A program made the position numbers and the translations under genes. 64,000 bases of DNA from Girardinichthys multiradiatus (lineage: Eukaryota > Chordata > Actinopteri > Cyprinodontiformes > Goodeidae): positions 48,733,873-48,797,872 of the forward strand of contig NC_061815.1 of assembly GCF_021462225.1 (NCBI RefSeq). Direction: 5' to 3'. A model generated the notes under the pieces. It did no database searches. It was given only the letters and a program-made list of their open reading frames with translations, and was not told the origin of the DNA. This document shows positions 46,115-56,585 of this stretch, in pieces (positions within the stretch are counted from its first letter, which is position 1; every line of letters starts with the position of its first letter).

Positions 46115-46590
46115 CTGTAGCTTTTTGCACACTGACAAAATGAATTTTATTGGGGTTTTTGTGATACATCAACACAAAGTAGTGCATAATTGTATCAGAA
46201 AAGTGTGGCATGCATTTGTACTCAACCCCACTATAGTCTAATAGTCTGAAATAAAATCAATTTTAATCAAGTGCCGTCAAATCTCACCTAATTAGTAAAC
46301 GGAGTCCAGCTGTGTGTGATTTAATCTCAGTAAATGCAGCTGTTCTGTTTGGTTTGTTAGAGAACATTAGAGAACAAACAGCATGATGAAGACCAAGAAC
46401 CACCGCAGACAGGTCAGGGAGAAGGTTGTGGAGAGGTTTGGTGCTACGTTGGGTTATAAAACAATATCCCACACTTTTCACATTTGTATTTGAAAACCAG
46501 GTATTCTTTTCCTTTCACTTCACAATGATTTGTTGCTATCTTTTGGACATAAAAACTCCCAATAAAATTGACTGAAAGATTTAAGAGGTA
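46115..46590 (+). mobile_element. Tc1-derived MITE (internal deletion)
   Basis: Two arms related to the long terminal repeats of a Tc1 family (left 46130-46230 with tttattggggtttttgtgat; right 46470-46570 with ctcccaataaaattgac) flank a short centre. The centre keeps the start of the transposase gene, atgatgaagaccaagaacca near 46383, and then jumps at about 46470 straight to the 3' arm. It cannot code for transposase and would have depended on a complete relative. Confidence 0.75.
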
Positions 46591-48189
46591 AGAATACAAA
46601 TCCGTAGTTCCTAAAGTGGAAACACTCTGAAGGAGGAAAACAAATTACAGCTTCTGAACATCATGGATAGAATAGGTCTATTACTTCATTAGTTTCCAAT
46701 CAATCAATCAAGTTGGTGTCTCCTAATTGATTTCACATGTAACACTGCATTTGAAGGTTGTTTCATTCCAAGTCTACATCACATGTACAAAGAGCTTTCA
46801 GTCCAACAGGCCATTATACCAAACCAATTTCATCAGACATTTACATTAAAGACGAACTAATTAATAGTTTTTTAAATTATCTCTTTTACCACTAAAAGCC
46901 CCGGTATTTGTTTTACCCGAGTAAAAGTAATCCTGGGGAGTTGTGAACGTTCTGTTTCCATTGCTCAGAAAGGCCATTTATTTAAAAAAGCCTAATGACG
47001 TATGGGAAAGTTGTGAAGAAAACTGCAATACACCTTCATTCCAGCAGATAACTACTGCTTTGCTCCATTTAAAAGACTCTTAGATAAAAATATTTTTTTT
47101 GTTTTAACTGATAAATTATATTGGATGATGAGCAGCTTTAGAGTTCTATGGTTAATTAAGTCCTTCAATTATTCCTGAAATTGCTCTGGATCCATAAACA
47201 GCAAAAATTTAAATCATTATTTTACTGCATGTGGCCAGAGTTGTTGCTTTACACACTTATTTTTCTTTTATTGTCATCAGGTAAACTCATTTCAGATAAT
47301 TAAAACTAAAAATGTTTAAGTAAAGATTTTATTTTAGAAACAAAAACCATAATCAGTCCAGATGTACGGGAAGTAATATTGTGACTGTCTAATCATAAGA
47401 AAATATTTATATAAAGTAGAAGATGCGCAGACATTGGAGTAGAGGATGGCAGGACACGAGGATGAAGAGGATCACAGAGCTTTTGGGAAACTGCATCCAA
47501 ACTTGGAACTGTTGTCTCTCCTCCTGCAGAACCATTTGCATAAAACTATGAAAAATTTAAAATACTTCACTATGTTAGTGGGGAAGTCCCAATTCAGCTG
47601 CCACGTTAGCTAAGGTTAGCTGAGCAGCTAGACCAGCCTGTAAGCGGAGCTCTGCTTGTAAACAAGTGTGGTTCTGAAACAGCATTGCTTTGCCAAATGA
47701 TTCTGAGAATATTCTGTACAAACTTGCTGTAAGCAAACACCTAATTGAAAAAAGCCTTAATGAAAGAATGTGCCTTTTTGCCTCTTCCTTACAGAAATTA
47801 CTTAAAATGTTGTTAAACCTATGGGACAGCTCTTTACAGATGCAAATGCCATAATTTACCATCCATCTACCCATAACTACTTACTGTCATGGTTCGGTGA
47901 GAAGGGATTCAGATACAGAATACAGGACTGAAGTGAAGCTGAGTTCTTTCGTGATAAAACAATTTTATAAATAAAAATGGTCTGGCACGAGAAGAGCAGG
48001 TGGAGAACTCAGAAAGCGGACCAGGCATGGAATAATAATCAGACAGAGATGAGGAGGATGGCAGAGAGTGAAGGAAACAGAAGAATAGAAAAAGTCCAGA
48101 AAAATGTCAGATATCAGATTTTAGCATTGATTTCATTATCTAAAAGGTAAAAATATAACCTTAAGTTGCCTATTTAATTCAATTTAATT
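46591..48189. other. No gene recognised
   Basis: Mostly AT-rich. 47886-48110 begins tgtcatggttcggtgagaag and is purine-rich, resembling an LTR start, but I cannot define its other end. Confidence 0.35.
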
Positions 48190-49540
48190 ATCTGGGCTGG
48201 GGTTGAGGTTTGGGTGTTGAGGGTTGTCTGGTGCTGGCTCTTCGGGCCTCTCGGGATCGTTTGGATTGCCTTGGATCTCGGTCCCTGGCTTCGGTGCCCG
48301 GTGTGCAGTGTTGATTGAGATGTGGCTTCGCTTTGGTGGAGGGGCTGGCCAGCTTGCTTGGTGCGGTGGGGTGTGCCATGCGGGACGGTGGGTGGCCGGC
48401 ATACTGGGGCTCTCCAGGTTTGGATGTGGGGTTGGCGGGGTGTCCGGTCCTTGGCATGCTGTGGTGGCCTTCCTCCAATGCTTCCTTCTGCGGCTCTTGC
48501 CCCTGCTCAGGTGCAGGGCTACGGTTGGCTGTCAGGTGAGTGGGGCAGTGGAACAGGTCCTGTGCCCGCACTGGGGCGACTGGTGGGATGTGCTTAGCCT
48601 GGAGCATTTGGCCTGCCTGGCCCGGTTATCCAAATGGTGCATGTTTCCCTCTCACAGACTGATGGGCTGGGGCTGCTGACGGGGGCCGAAGGGTTGGGCA
48701 GGCTTGGCGCTGTGCTGCTCTGCTGGCTGTTGTGTCTGGGAGTGGGGTCAGGGCGGCAGGCTAGAGGGTGGCGTGGGGGACTGCAGCGTGTGGGGTGAGG
48801 AGGTTATGTCCTCTTCTTGGATGTGGGGTCACCGGCATCTGGATCGGTTGAGCAGCGATGGTAGAGCTGAGCTGGATAATGTTTCTACCTGGGCTAGAAA
48901 CATTGCCGGGGCCGGATGCCATGGTGCAAGCCCCGAGTGCTTGCACCATGGCATCCGGCCCCGGCAAGTACTCGGGGCCAGTCTCCCCGAGTTGCTGCAG
49001 CTCCCTGGGGCTTCTGCACTGTGTCTGCTGGGTGGTCCCCTGTGATTCTCCACTGCTCCTCTCTGGTGGGTTACGGTAGTCCTGGTGGTGGTTTTCCTGG
49101 GGTTTCTGTGCTCTGGGGAGTCTTTGCATGTCTGTGGCTCAGATCTCCTCTATATCTGTCCCGGTCCAGGGGGGCGGGTCTGTGGCTCCTCACACTCACT
49201 ATTGCATATTTTTATGGAGAAACCTTGTATACACAAGCGCGCTCACACTTCTTTTCATCCTTCTTTCTTTCCTCCATTCTATTCTCCTTCTCTCCCCTTT
49301 TCCTTTTTGCCCCCCTTTCTCTCTTTCTTGCATCTTTTTTTTCCCTTTTCATTTCTGTCTCCATGTCCTTAACAAAGGAAATAATCCCAAAGCAGTTTCT
49401 AATAAAGCTTACTTTTATAAATATCAAGCAGAGCTTTAAAGCATTAGTTGTAATGCTCCACTTGTGAAAGTAAACCTGTTGGGCTTTTTCTTGACACTCA
49501 GACAACAATTCTGAGTTCTACTCTGCCAGACAGGACATGG
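48190..49540 (+). repeat. Unnamed interspersed repeat, copy 2 (longer)
   Basis: A strongly GC-rich body (48190-49100), a pyrimidine-rich stretch and an end with ctaataaagc and a conserved block to about 49535. Its last 460 bp match 1672-2300. Several overlapping frames exist on both strands in the GC-rich part, but they lack domain features and the other copy does not support any of them. The composition contrasts with the AT-rich window. I cannot name the family; an ancient LINE 3' end or a retroposed non-coding RNA are options. Confidence 0.7.
48903..48978. repeat. Perfect 28-bp palindrome with overlapping second palindrome
   Basis: 48903-48930 and 48940-48967 are exact reverse complements around a 9-nt loop. 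In addition 48930-48944 pairs with 48964-48978 with one mismatch. The two hairpins share sequence and are mutually exclusive. Confidence 0.92.
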
Positions 49541-49944
49541 TAAAAAAAATAAAAAATGAATTGACATAAAAACATCAAGTGCTTTGAACACTGATGTATT
49601 TTTAAATTAAATTGTTTTTCCTTAAGTTGTTCTTTTACACCTTGAGGTTTTTTTAAACTCATTGGCCATTTTGTTTTTTGAGTTACTGGTCGAGAAGCCA
49701 CTGAAACTCATTCACAAATATAGGAGTTCACTTCTTTCCACAAACCTTGAGAACACTCTTAAATAGGTTTGAAACTAAACCTGTGGTTCAAGAACTAAGG
49801 TCATTGAGACTGAAGTGAAACAAAGCTACAAAAAAGCAAAAACTGTGCTTAAAGGATGTAGATTTAGTTGAGGTTTGAAGTGTTATAGAGTTTGAAATAT
49901 AGCAGATTTAAGTTATTCCAGACAATAAAAGCAGTGTTTTTAAT
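49541..49944. other. No gene recognised
   Basis: AT-rich, between the unnamed repeat and the LTR fragment. Confidence 0.35.
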
Positions 49945-50344
49945 TAGTTATCAAGTTTAGTAAAATAATCTTTAGGGAAATATCATTTCCTAGATTGAAA
50001 ACTAACAAGCTTTTTGGGTAAATTATCTTCAGCTGACTCATAAAGTGGGCTAGAACATGTTGTTAGCTGTTAGCAGTTGTGTTTAACAGAAAAAACTTGT
50101 AGCTTATCATCCGTATGAAGAGGCATTAGCGCGCTGTGTCCCTCCGTCCAGTTACGCTGGGAACCTGTGTGGAAGAGGTCTTTTTGTCGCAAAGCGGGGT
50201 TTTTATTCAAACAGTGACGTCACGGAAAATCTGTTACCCCTATTCCTGGCCGTGCTGGAAGTAGGTTAATGTGATTTATTTTGAAAGTTCCAGCAAAGTT
50301 CTAACTGGCCTTTAATGTTGTAACCCATGGCTGGGGTCCCAACA
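49945..50344 (-). mobile_element. Long LTR fragment, copy 3
   Basis: Matches the promoter-proximal end of copies 1 and 2 in the same orientation as copy 2: cattagcgcgctgtgtccct, ccagttacgctgggaacctg and the terminus ccatggctggggtcccaaca. Homology further left is weaker (gattgaaaactaacaag at about 50000). A deletion of several hundred bp lies near 50110, and the far end is missing. It is the most diverged of the three copies. Confidence 0.75.
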
Positions 50345-51360
50345 AATGAAACCTGACAAGATAAATGCTTTTGTACTCAAACTTGAAGAATGTTATAAAA
50401 AACAGATAGAAAATCCAAAAGTTGTCTGAGACTCGTACGTTTTAAATAGAAAACATGTAAGAGAAGGTAGAGCTGCTGAAGGCTGAACCCAGTGTTTAGG
50501 GTTGTTCCCAAAGTTAGTTAAAACTGAGAAGACACCTGAGACAGAACTGCCAACTATTCCGTTTGCAGTCGGCCTGGACAGAGCCACTGCTGCCCAAAAC
50601 CAAAAACCTGATGTCTTATCTGTTTTTTGTTTTATTTTAATAAAGATGTGTTGTGTGTTGTAGTTAAAATAAATAAACATTTTTGTATATGATTTGCATG
50701 AAAATACCTTAATATGTCAATGCAAAAAAACATCAGCATAAAGTAGGTATGTATACCGACTGACAAACTTGGGATCTAACACAAATATCATGTCCTCAGG
50801 AACTTCATTATCTGAGTCTTACCAACGGCTACTTAGACATGAAGAAGCTAATAAGCAAAGTGAAGTAAAAGGTCTTTGAGAAAGTGGATAAAGTTTCCTT
50901 TGTTTATGAAATTTACCATGACCTAAATGATTCTGAAACTTCACAGACATTTAAATGAGGTCTTATCCATGGCAGTAAACTCTCATATATGGATAATTAT
51001 TTTAGTCATGGTCCTAATGATGGCGATGCCATTAAATCTCTCCTATCTATCTGCTTTGAGCTAGACTGAAATATCTCCACAGACATTAACTTGTAGTGCC
51101 ATGAAATTATGTAAGGACATCTCAGCAACTGGAAGCTGAATCCTAATGACTTCTGTGATTACTTCTGATGTTTTCAATGGTGTCCCTATGATGCCAAAAT
51201 CTGGAGTTTTCATGTGTTCACATATTTTCATTATAGCGCAGGTTAAAGTATGTGGTGTCGGTCAGAAATTTAAATCCCCGCATGGTAAACATATTACATA
51301 GATATAAGGCTTTTAAAGCAGCATATGAACAGTTTTTTTTTTCACACTAATGAGTGCTTT
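50345..51360. other. No gene recognised
   Basis: Anonymous AT-rich sequence. Confidence 0.4.
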
Positions 51361-52331
51361 TCAATTCAATGCAGTTTATTTATATAGCGCCAATTCACAA
51401 CACATGTTGTCTCAAGGCGCTTCACAAAAGTCAGGTACATACGTTCCAATTAATCGTAACAATTGAACAGTGCAGTCAGATTCAGTTATTTATTCAAATT
51501 GGATAAAAAGTTTTTCTATCTAAGGAAACCCAGCAGATTGCATCCAGTCAGTGACTTGTAGCATTCACTCCTCCTGGATGAGCATGTAGAGACAGTGGAC
51601 GGTGACTGGTGTTGACTTTGCAGCAATCCCTCATACTGAGCATGCATGTGGCGACAGTGGAGAGGAAAAACTCCCTTTTAACAGGAAGAAACCTCCAGCA
51701 GAACCAGGCTCAGTGTGAGCAGCCATCTGCCACGACCGACTGGGGGTTTGAGAGAACAGAGCAGAGACACAAAGAGAACAAAGAAGCACTGATCCAGGAG
51801 TACTTTCTATGGGAAGGAAAAGTAAATGTTAATGGATGTAGCTCCTTCAGTCGTTTCACTTAGAAAGAAAGAACAGATAAACTCTGAGCCAGTTTTCAAG
51901 GTTAGAGTCTGAAAGAGAGCACATAGAGTTAGTCACAGTAGAAGTAGGAGAGAGAAATGGTTAAACACTAAAAGACAGGGCCATGTGGATCATCAGTAGA
52001 GGGTGAGCATTAAGTTGTTGCCAGCAGAAGCTCGGACGATGCCCCTCTCCAGAAAGGTGTCACAGGCAGACACAGCGCCATGTCAGGTGTAGCTTCTAGG
52101 AAGAGAAAAGAGAGAGAACAAAGTGAAAAGCTGAAATAAAAGCAAATAATGCAAAATTGGAGAGTAGTGTGAGAATGTAGCGAAGAGGGTGAAAGTGGTC
52201 ATTATGTCCCCCAGCAGCCTAAGCCTATAGCAGCATAACTACACAGATAGCTCAGGATAACCTAAGCCACTCTATAACTATAAGCTTTATCAAAAAGGAA
52301 AGTTTTAAGCCTAACCTTAAAAGTAGACAGT

Positions 52332-52565
52332 TTGTCCATCTAGAGTCCCCTGATGGCCATTGTTATACTAAAAACCACAGGGATTGTGGTTACCTCTCTC
52401 TGTCAGACTGCTTATAACCATTGGAAAAGAGAGGGGGTCATACAGGTAGCAGAAATGGAGGGTGTGTTTGCACCTCAACCATAATTGAGCCAGTTTAGGC
52501 TAAACCTGACTCCCCCTTACTCCATCCAACACGGAGGGAAGAAGACGGAGGTAAAAAATAAGGAA
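52332..52565 (-). repeat. About 235-bp repeat unit inserted in L2 copy D
   Basis: The unit matches 61606-61840 in reverse complement: shared phrases include ctgatggccattgttatact, ggttacctctctctgtcaga and ggagggtgtgtttgcacctc. It is bordered by two copies of the L2 stretch gatagctcaggata...aaaagtagacag (52246-52331 and 52566-52649). Confidence 0.8.
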
Positions 52566-52649
52566 GATAGCTCAGGATAAACTAAGCCACTCTAACTATA
52601 AGCTTTATCAAAAAGGAAAGTTTTAAGCCTAGCCTTAAAAGTAGACAGG

Positions 52650-53320
52650 GTGTCTGCCTCACGGACTAAAACTGGGAGCTGGTTCCACAGGAGAGGAGCC
52701 TGATAACTAAAGGATCTGCCTCCCATTCTACTTCTAGAGACTCTAGGAACCACCAGTAAACCTGCAGTCTGAGAACAAAGTGCTCTGTTAGGAACATATG
52801 GAACAATCAGATCTCTGATGTATGATGGAGCTAGATCATTAAGGGCTTTATATGTGAGGAGGAGAATTTTAAATTATATTCTGGATTTAACAGGGAGCCA
52901 ATGAAGGGAAGCTAAAGTAGGAGAAATATGATCTCTCTTTTTAATTTTCATCAGAACTTTTGCTGCAGCATTTTGAATCAGCTGGAGCCTTTTAACTGCA
53001 TTTTGTGGACATCCTGATAGTAAAGAATTACAATAGTACAGCCTAAAATATCAAATGCATGGACTAGTTTTTCAGCATCACTCCTGTACAGGATATTTCT
53101 AATTTTGGTGATGTTCCGGAAATGAAAGAAGGAAATCCTAGAAACCTGTTTAATATGGGATTTAAATGACATGTCCTGGTCAAAAATAACACCAGGGTTT
53201 TTTACTTTATTTTCAGAGGTCAATTTAATGCCATCCAGGTTAAGTGATTGACTAAGCAGTTTCTTTTTCAAAGACTATGGTCCAAAGACGACAACTTCTG
53301 TCTTGTCTGAATTTAGAAAC
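52650..53320 (-). pseudogene. L2 ORF2 C-terminal fragment (copy D)
   Basis: Reads LTSENKVKNPGVIFDQDMSF, KSHIKQVSRISFFHFRNI and SDAEKLVHAFD on the minus strand. A frame break near 53040 follows, then the same TAA stop at 52874-52876 as in copies A and E. Downstream sequence still matches the ORF end (DKAYS-type region near 52600). Non-functional. Confidence 0.82.
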
Positions 53321-53420
53321 AAAAAATTTAAAGTCATCCAAGTTTTTATGTCTTCAAGACATGCTTGTAGTCTAACTGGTTGGGCTCATCAGGATTCATG
53401 GATAAGTAAAGCTGAGTACT

Positions 53421-54195
53421 TATAAATAAATGTAATTCATTTATTCATGATACCTTCACACATACACCATTCTAAATACACAAAGCAAACTTTTTGTATC
53501 ATGTTCTGGATCATCTGTGTTTTTTCTGGGTGTCCCTTTCATAAATCTTTACCTGTAAGACTCCTCCTGTACAGAGTCTCCCACTGTTAAATGGATGTGT
53601 GAAAACTAAGTGTGGAAAAAATCTTGACCAAATTGTCTGCACATTATCTTGTGCCATTCTTGTGTGAAAATGGATTAGGAGACAGGCAGGAAAGTTGGAC
53701 TTGTGAGTGCTTGATCTTTTATGCCACTGGGAAAAACTAACAACCCTCTAAAATGATATCCATCATTTTACTTTAATAACTTAATCTGGACCACAGGAGC
53801 AAACAGTAATGACTGTAAACAATCATTGTGCCATCACAACTCTATTGTATGCTTTGAACTTAATAGCATGGTGGCCTTAATGGCTTGCATAGTCTGCTTT
53901 AGTTTTCGGTCTGCAGAAGGCATGTGGGATCAAGGATAGCGGCACTCAAACCCAGTTTGACCATAGCTGGTTTTCATTGTGGGTAAAGAGAAAAAAAAAT
54001 GAAAAATTCTGCAGAAGGCTTCTTTGGTTTAACTGGTTTGGATGTTATCAGTAGGGTAAAGAAGATGAAATGAGGTGACTGTGAGGAATTTGTAATGAGT
54101 GGACAAAGCACCGAAATCACAGGAGACAGAGCAATGCAGGCTTTATGTGAAGGAACAACATTCCATCCTTTAACTAACAGACGTAATACACACCA
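53421..54195. other. No gene recognised
   Basis: Anonymous AT-rich sequence. Confidence 0.4.
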
Positions 54196-54561
54196 AACAC
54201 AAATCAGTAGAGAATTTTTAATGAGAAAGAAAATGTTGAATGGTTTAAAATGTTTTTTTGCAAACAAAATTCTGAAAAAGTGTGGCATGCTTATCTATTC
54301 AGCCCCCTTTACACTAAAGCTGCTAAATATAATCTAGTGCAATCAATTGCTAAACAGTCCAGCTGGTTGTGATTTATCTTAATATAAAAGGAGTTGCTCT
54401 GTGAAGATATAAAATTTTTTTTTCTGATTGTTTAGCAAGATAATCTCTTAAAACTATTTCCTAAGCATGGAACATCTCACAAAACTCTGTTCAATCCATT
54501 GTTCATAAATGGAAAGAGGAAGGACCAACTCCAGACCTAGCAAGAATTAACTGTTTATCTA

Positions 54562-56065
54562 CAGGTCCTTCGCAAAATATTCGCATATTGTGATAAAGTT
54601 AATTATTTTCCATAATGTCATGATGGAAATTTAACATTCATATATTTTAGATTCATTGCACACTAACTGAAATATTTCAGGTCTTTTATCATCTTAATAC
54701 GGATGATTTTGGCATACAGCTCATGAAAACCCAAAATTCCTATCTCACAAAATTAGCATATCATTAAAAGGGTCTCTAAACGAGCTATGAACCTAATCAT
54801 CTGAATCAACGAGTTAACTCTAAACACCTGCAAAAGATTCCTGAGGCCTTTAAAACTCCCAGCCTGGTTCATCACTCAAAACCCCAATCATGGGTAAGAC
54901 TGCCGACCTGACTGTGGGAAGTCTGTGGGAAGGAAAAAGTGTGGCAGAAAACGCTGCACAATGAGAAGAGGTGACCGGACCCTGAGGACGATTGTGGAGA
55001 AGGGCCAATTCCAGACCTTGGGGGACCTGCGGAAGCAGTGGACTGAGTCTGGAGTAGAAACATCCAGAGCCACCGTGCACAGGCGTGTGCAGGAAATGGG
55101 CTACAGGTGCCGCATTCCCCAGGTCAAGCCACTTTTGAACCAGAAACAGCAGCAGAAGCGCCTGACCTGGGCTACAGAGAAGCAGCACTGGACTGTTGCT
55201 CAGTGGTCCAAAGTACTTTTTTTGGATGAAAGCAAATTCTGCATGTCATTCGGAAATCAAGGTGCCAGAGTCTGGAGGAAGACTGGGGAGAAGGAAATGC
55301 CAAAATGCCAGATGTCCAGTGTCAAGTACCCACAGTCAGTGATGGTCTGGGGTGCCGTGTCAGCTGCTGGTGTTGGTCCACTGTGTTTTATCAAGGGCAG
55401 GGTCAATGCAGCTAGCTATCAGGAGATTTTGGAGCACTTCATGCTTCCATCTGCTGAAAAGCTTTATGGAGATGAAGATTTCATTTTTCAGCACGACCTG
55501 GCACCTGCTCACAGTGCCAAAACCACGGGTAAATGGTTTACTGACCATGGTATCACTGTGCTCAATTGGCCTGCCAACTCTCCTGACCTGAACCCCATAG
55601 AGAATCTGTTGGATATTGTGTAGAGAACATTGAGAGACTCAAGACCCAACACTCTGGATGAGCTAAAGGCTGCTATCGAAGCATCCTGGGCCTCCATAAG
55701 ACCTCAGCAGTGCCACAGGCTGATTGCCTCCATGCCACGCTGCATTGAAGCAGTAATGTCTGCCAAAGGATTCCCGACCAAGTATTGAGTGCATAACTGT
55801 ACATGATTATTTGAAGGTTGACGTTTTTTGTATTAAAAACACTTTTCTTTTATTGGTCGGATGAAATATGCTAATTTTGTGAGATAGGAATTTTGGGTTT
55901 TCATGAGCTGTATGCCAAAATCATCCGTATTAAGACAATAAAAGACCTGAAATATTTCAGTTAGTGTGCAATTAATCTAAAATATATGAATGTTAAATTT
56001 TCATCATGACATTATGGAAAATAATGAACTTTATCACAATATGCTAATATTTTGAGAAGGACCTG
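54562..56065 (+). mobile_element. Tc1-like DD34E transposon, 1504 bp, near-complete
   Basis: Starts caggtccttcgcaaaatatt and ends with the matching reverse complement, flanked by TA at 54560-54561 and 56066-56067. Terminal inverted repeats are 200 bp each (54562-54761 and 55866-56065) with about seven differences, so it is a comparatively young copy. It sits inside an older Tc1 relic. Long terminal repeats of this size are known from the Sleeping Beauty-like IR/DR type. Confidence 0.94.
54894..55788 (+). pseudogene. DD34E Tc1 transposase with N-terminal deletion and one stop
   Basis: The start MGKTADLTVGS at 54894 is soon out of frame because the first helix-turn-helix region appears deleted (junction near 54914). 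From 54925 the frame is open: GDRTLRTIVEKGQFQTLGDL, SRATVHRRVQEMGYRCR (second HTH), VLFLDESKFCMSFG (first Asp), VMVWGAVSAAG, FIFQHDLAPAHSAKT (second Asp) and SPDLNPIENLLDIV (Glu; 34 residues between the second Asp and Glu). An in-frame TAG at 55621-55623 interrupts it 55 codons before the natural end at 55788 (FPTKY). All three catalytic residues remain. Confidence 0.9.
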
Positions 56066-56546
56066 TACTCTGACTGCCTGGGCAAACAGAGCATTGATCA
56101 TAGAAGCAACCAAGAGGCCCATGGTAACTCTGGAGGAGCGGTTGTTTGCGGTTTACCTCAAGCTATGTAGAAGACCCTGAGGCAGAGGTTCCCCTTCCAA
56201 CAGGACAACATACAGCATGGAAGGCAATTGTTTAGGTTAAAGAATATTTGTTTGTTAGAATGGCCTAGTCAATGTCCCAACCTAAATCCAAATGTTAATC
56301 TGTGGCAAGACCTGAAAACTAATAGATGTTTACAATCTTATCTGTCTAAGCCTGGCTATTTTCTGATAAGGAATGTGCAAAAATGTCCATCTGTAGATGT
56401 TAAAAGCTGGTGGAAACATTCTCCAAACGGATTACAGCTGGAACTGCAGCAGCAAAGGGAGGTTCTACAAAGTGCTGTCTCAGGGTGAGGGGTTGAATAT
56501 GTATGCACACCATTATTATTGGCTTGCAACCAGAAAAGGGCTGCCA

Positions 56547-56585
56547 CCCATCCATCCATCCATCCATCCATCCATCCCTCCATCT
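56547..56585. repeat. (CATC)n microsatellite
   Basis: About eight CATC units with one variant. A shorter relative with the same following cttac/ctgttagcttt context lies near 59620-59660. Confidence 0.93.

Larger units (their letters stand above)
51361..53420 (-). mobile_element. L2-type LINE (copy D), 5'-truncated
   Basis: Tail at 51361 (tcaattcaatgcag on the plus strand, tatatagcgcc core), 3' UTR, then the RT C-terminal domain, ending at 53420 within the YADD-proximal region. It is collinear with copy A except for an insertion of about 235 bp at 52332-52565 that is flanked by a duplicated stretch of about 85 bp. Confidence 0.88.
54200..56515 (+). mobile_element. Older Tc1-like relic split by a younger Tc1
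   Basis: The left part (54200-54561) has a terminal-repeat-like aaaagtgtggcatgcttatc and transposase fragments (cctaagcatggaacatctca, gttcaatccattgttcataa). The right part (56068-56515) resumes with gaagcaaccaagaggcccat (near 56101), an aatggcctagtcaatgtccc segment (the catalytic-Glu region), ctacaaagtgctgtctcagg and a diverged right end. The two parts join collinearly if the 54562-56065 element is removed. Same family as 33190 and 46383. Confidence 0.82.

Noticed and set aside
48224..49467. Several overlapping long frames on both strands in the GC-rich repeat
   Set aside because: They lie in a GC-rich repeat where stops are rare, overlap each other in all frames, and show no domain. They are best explained by composition.
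54850..55188. 112-codon minus-strand frame
   Set aside because: Antisense of the DD34E transposase; no independent feature.
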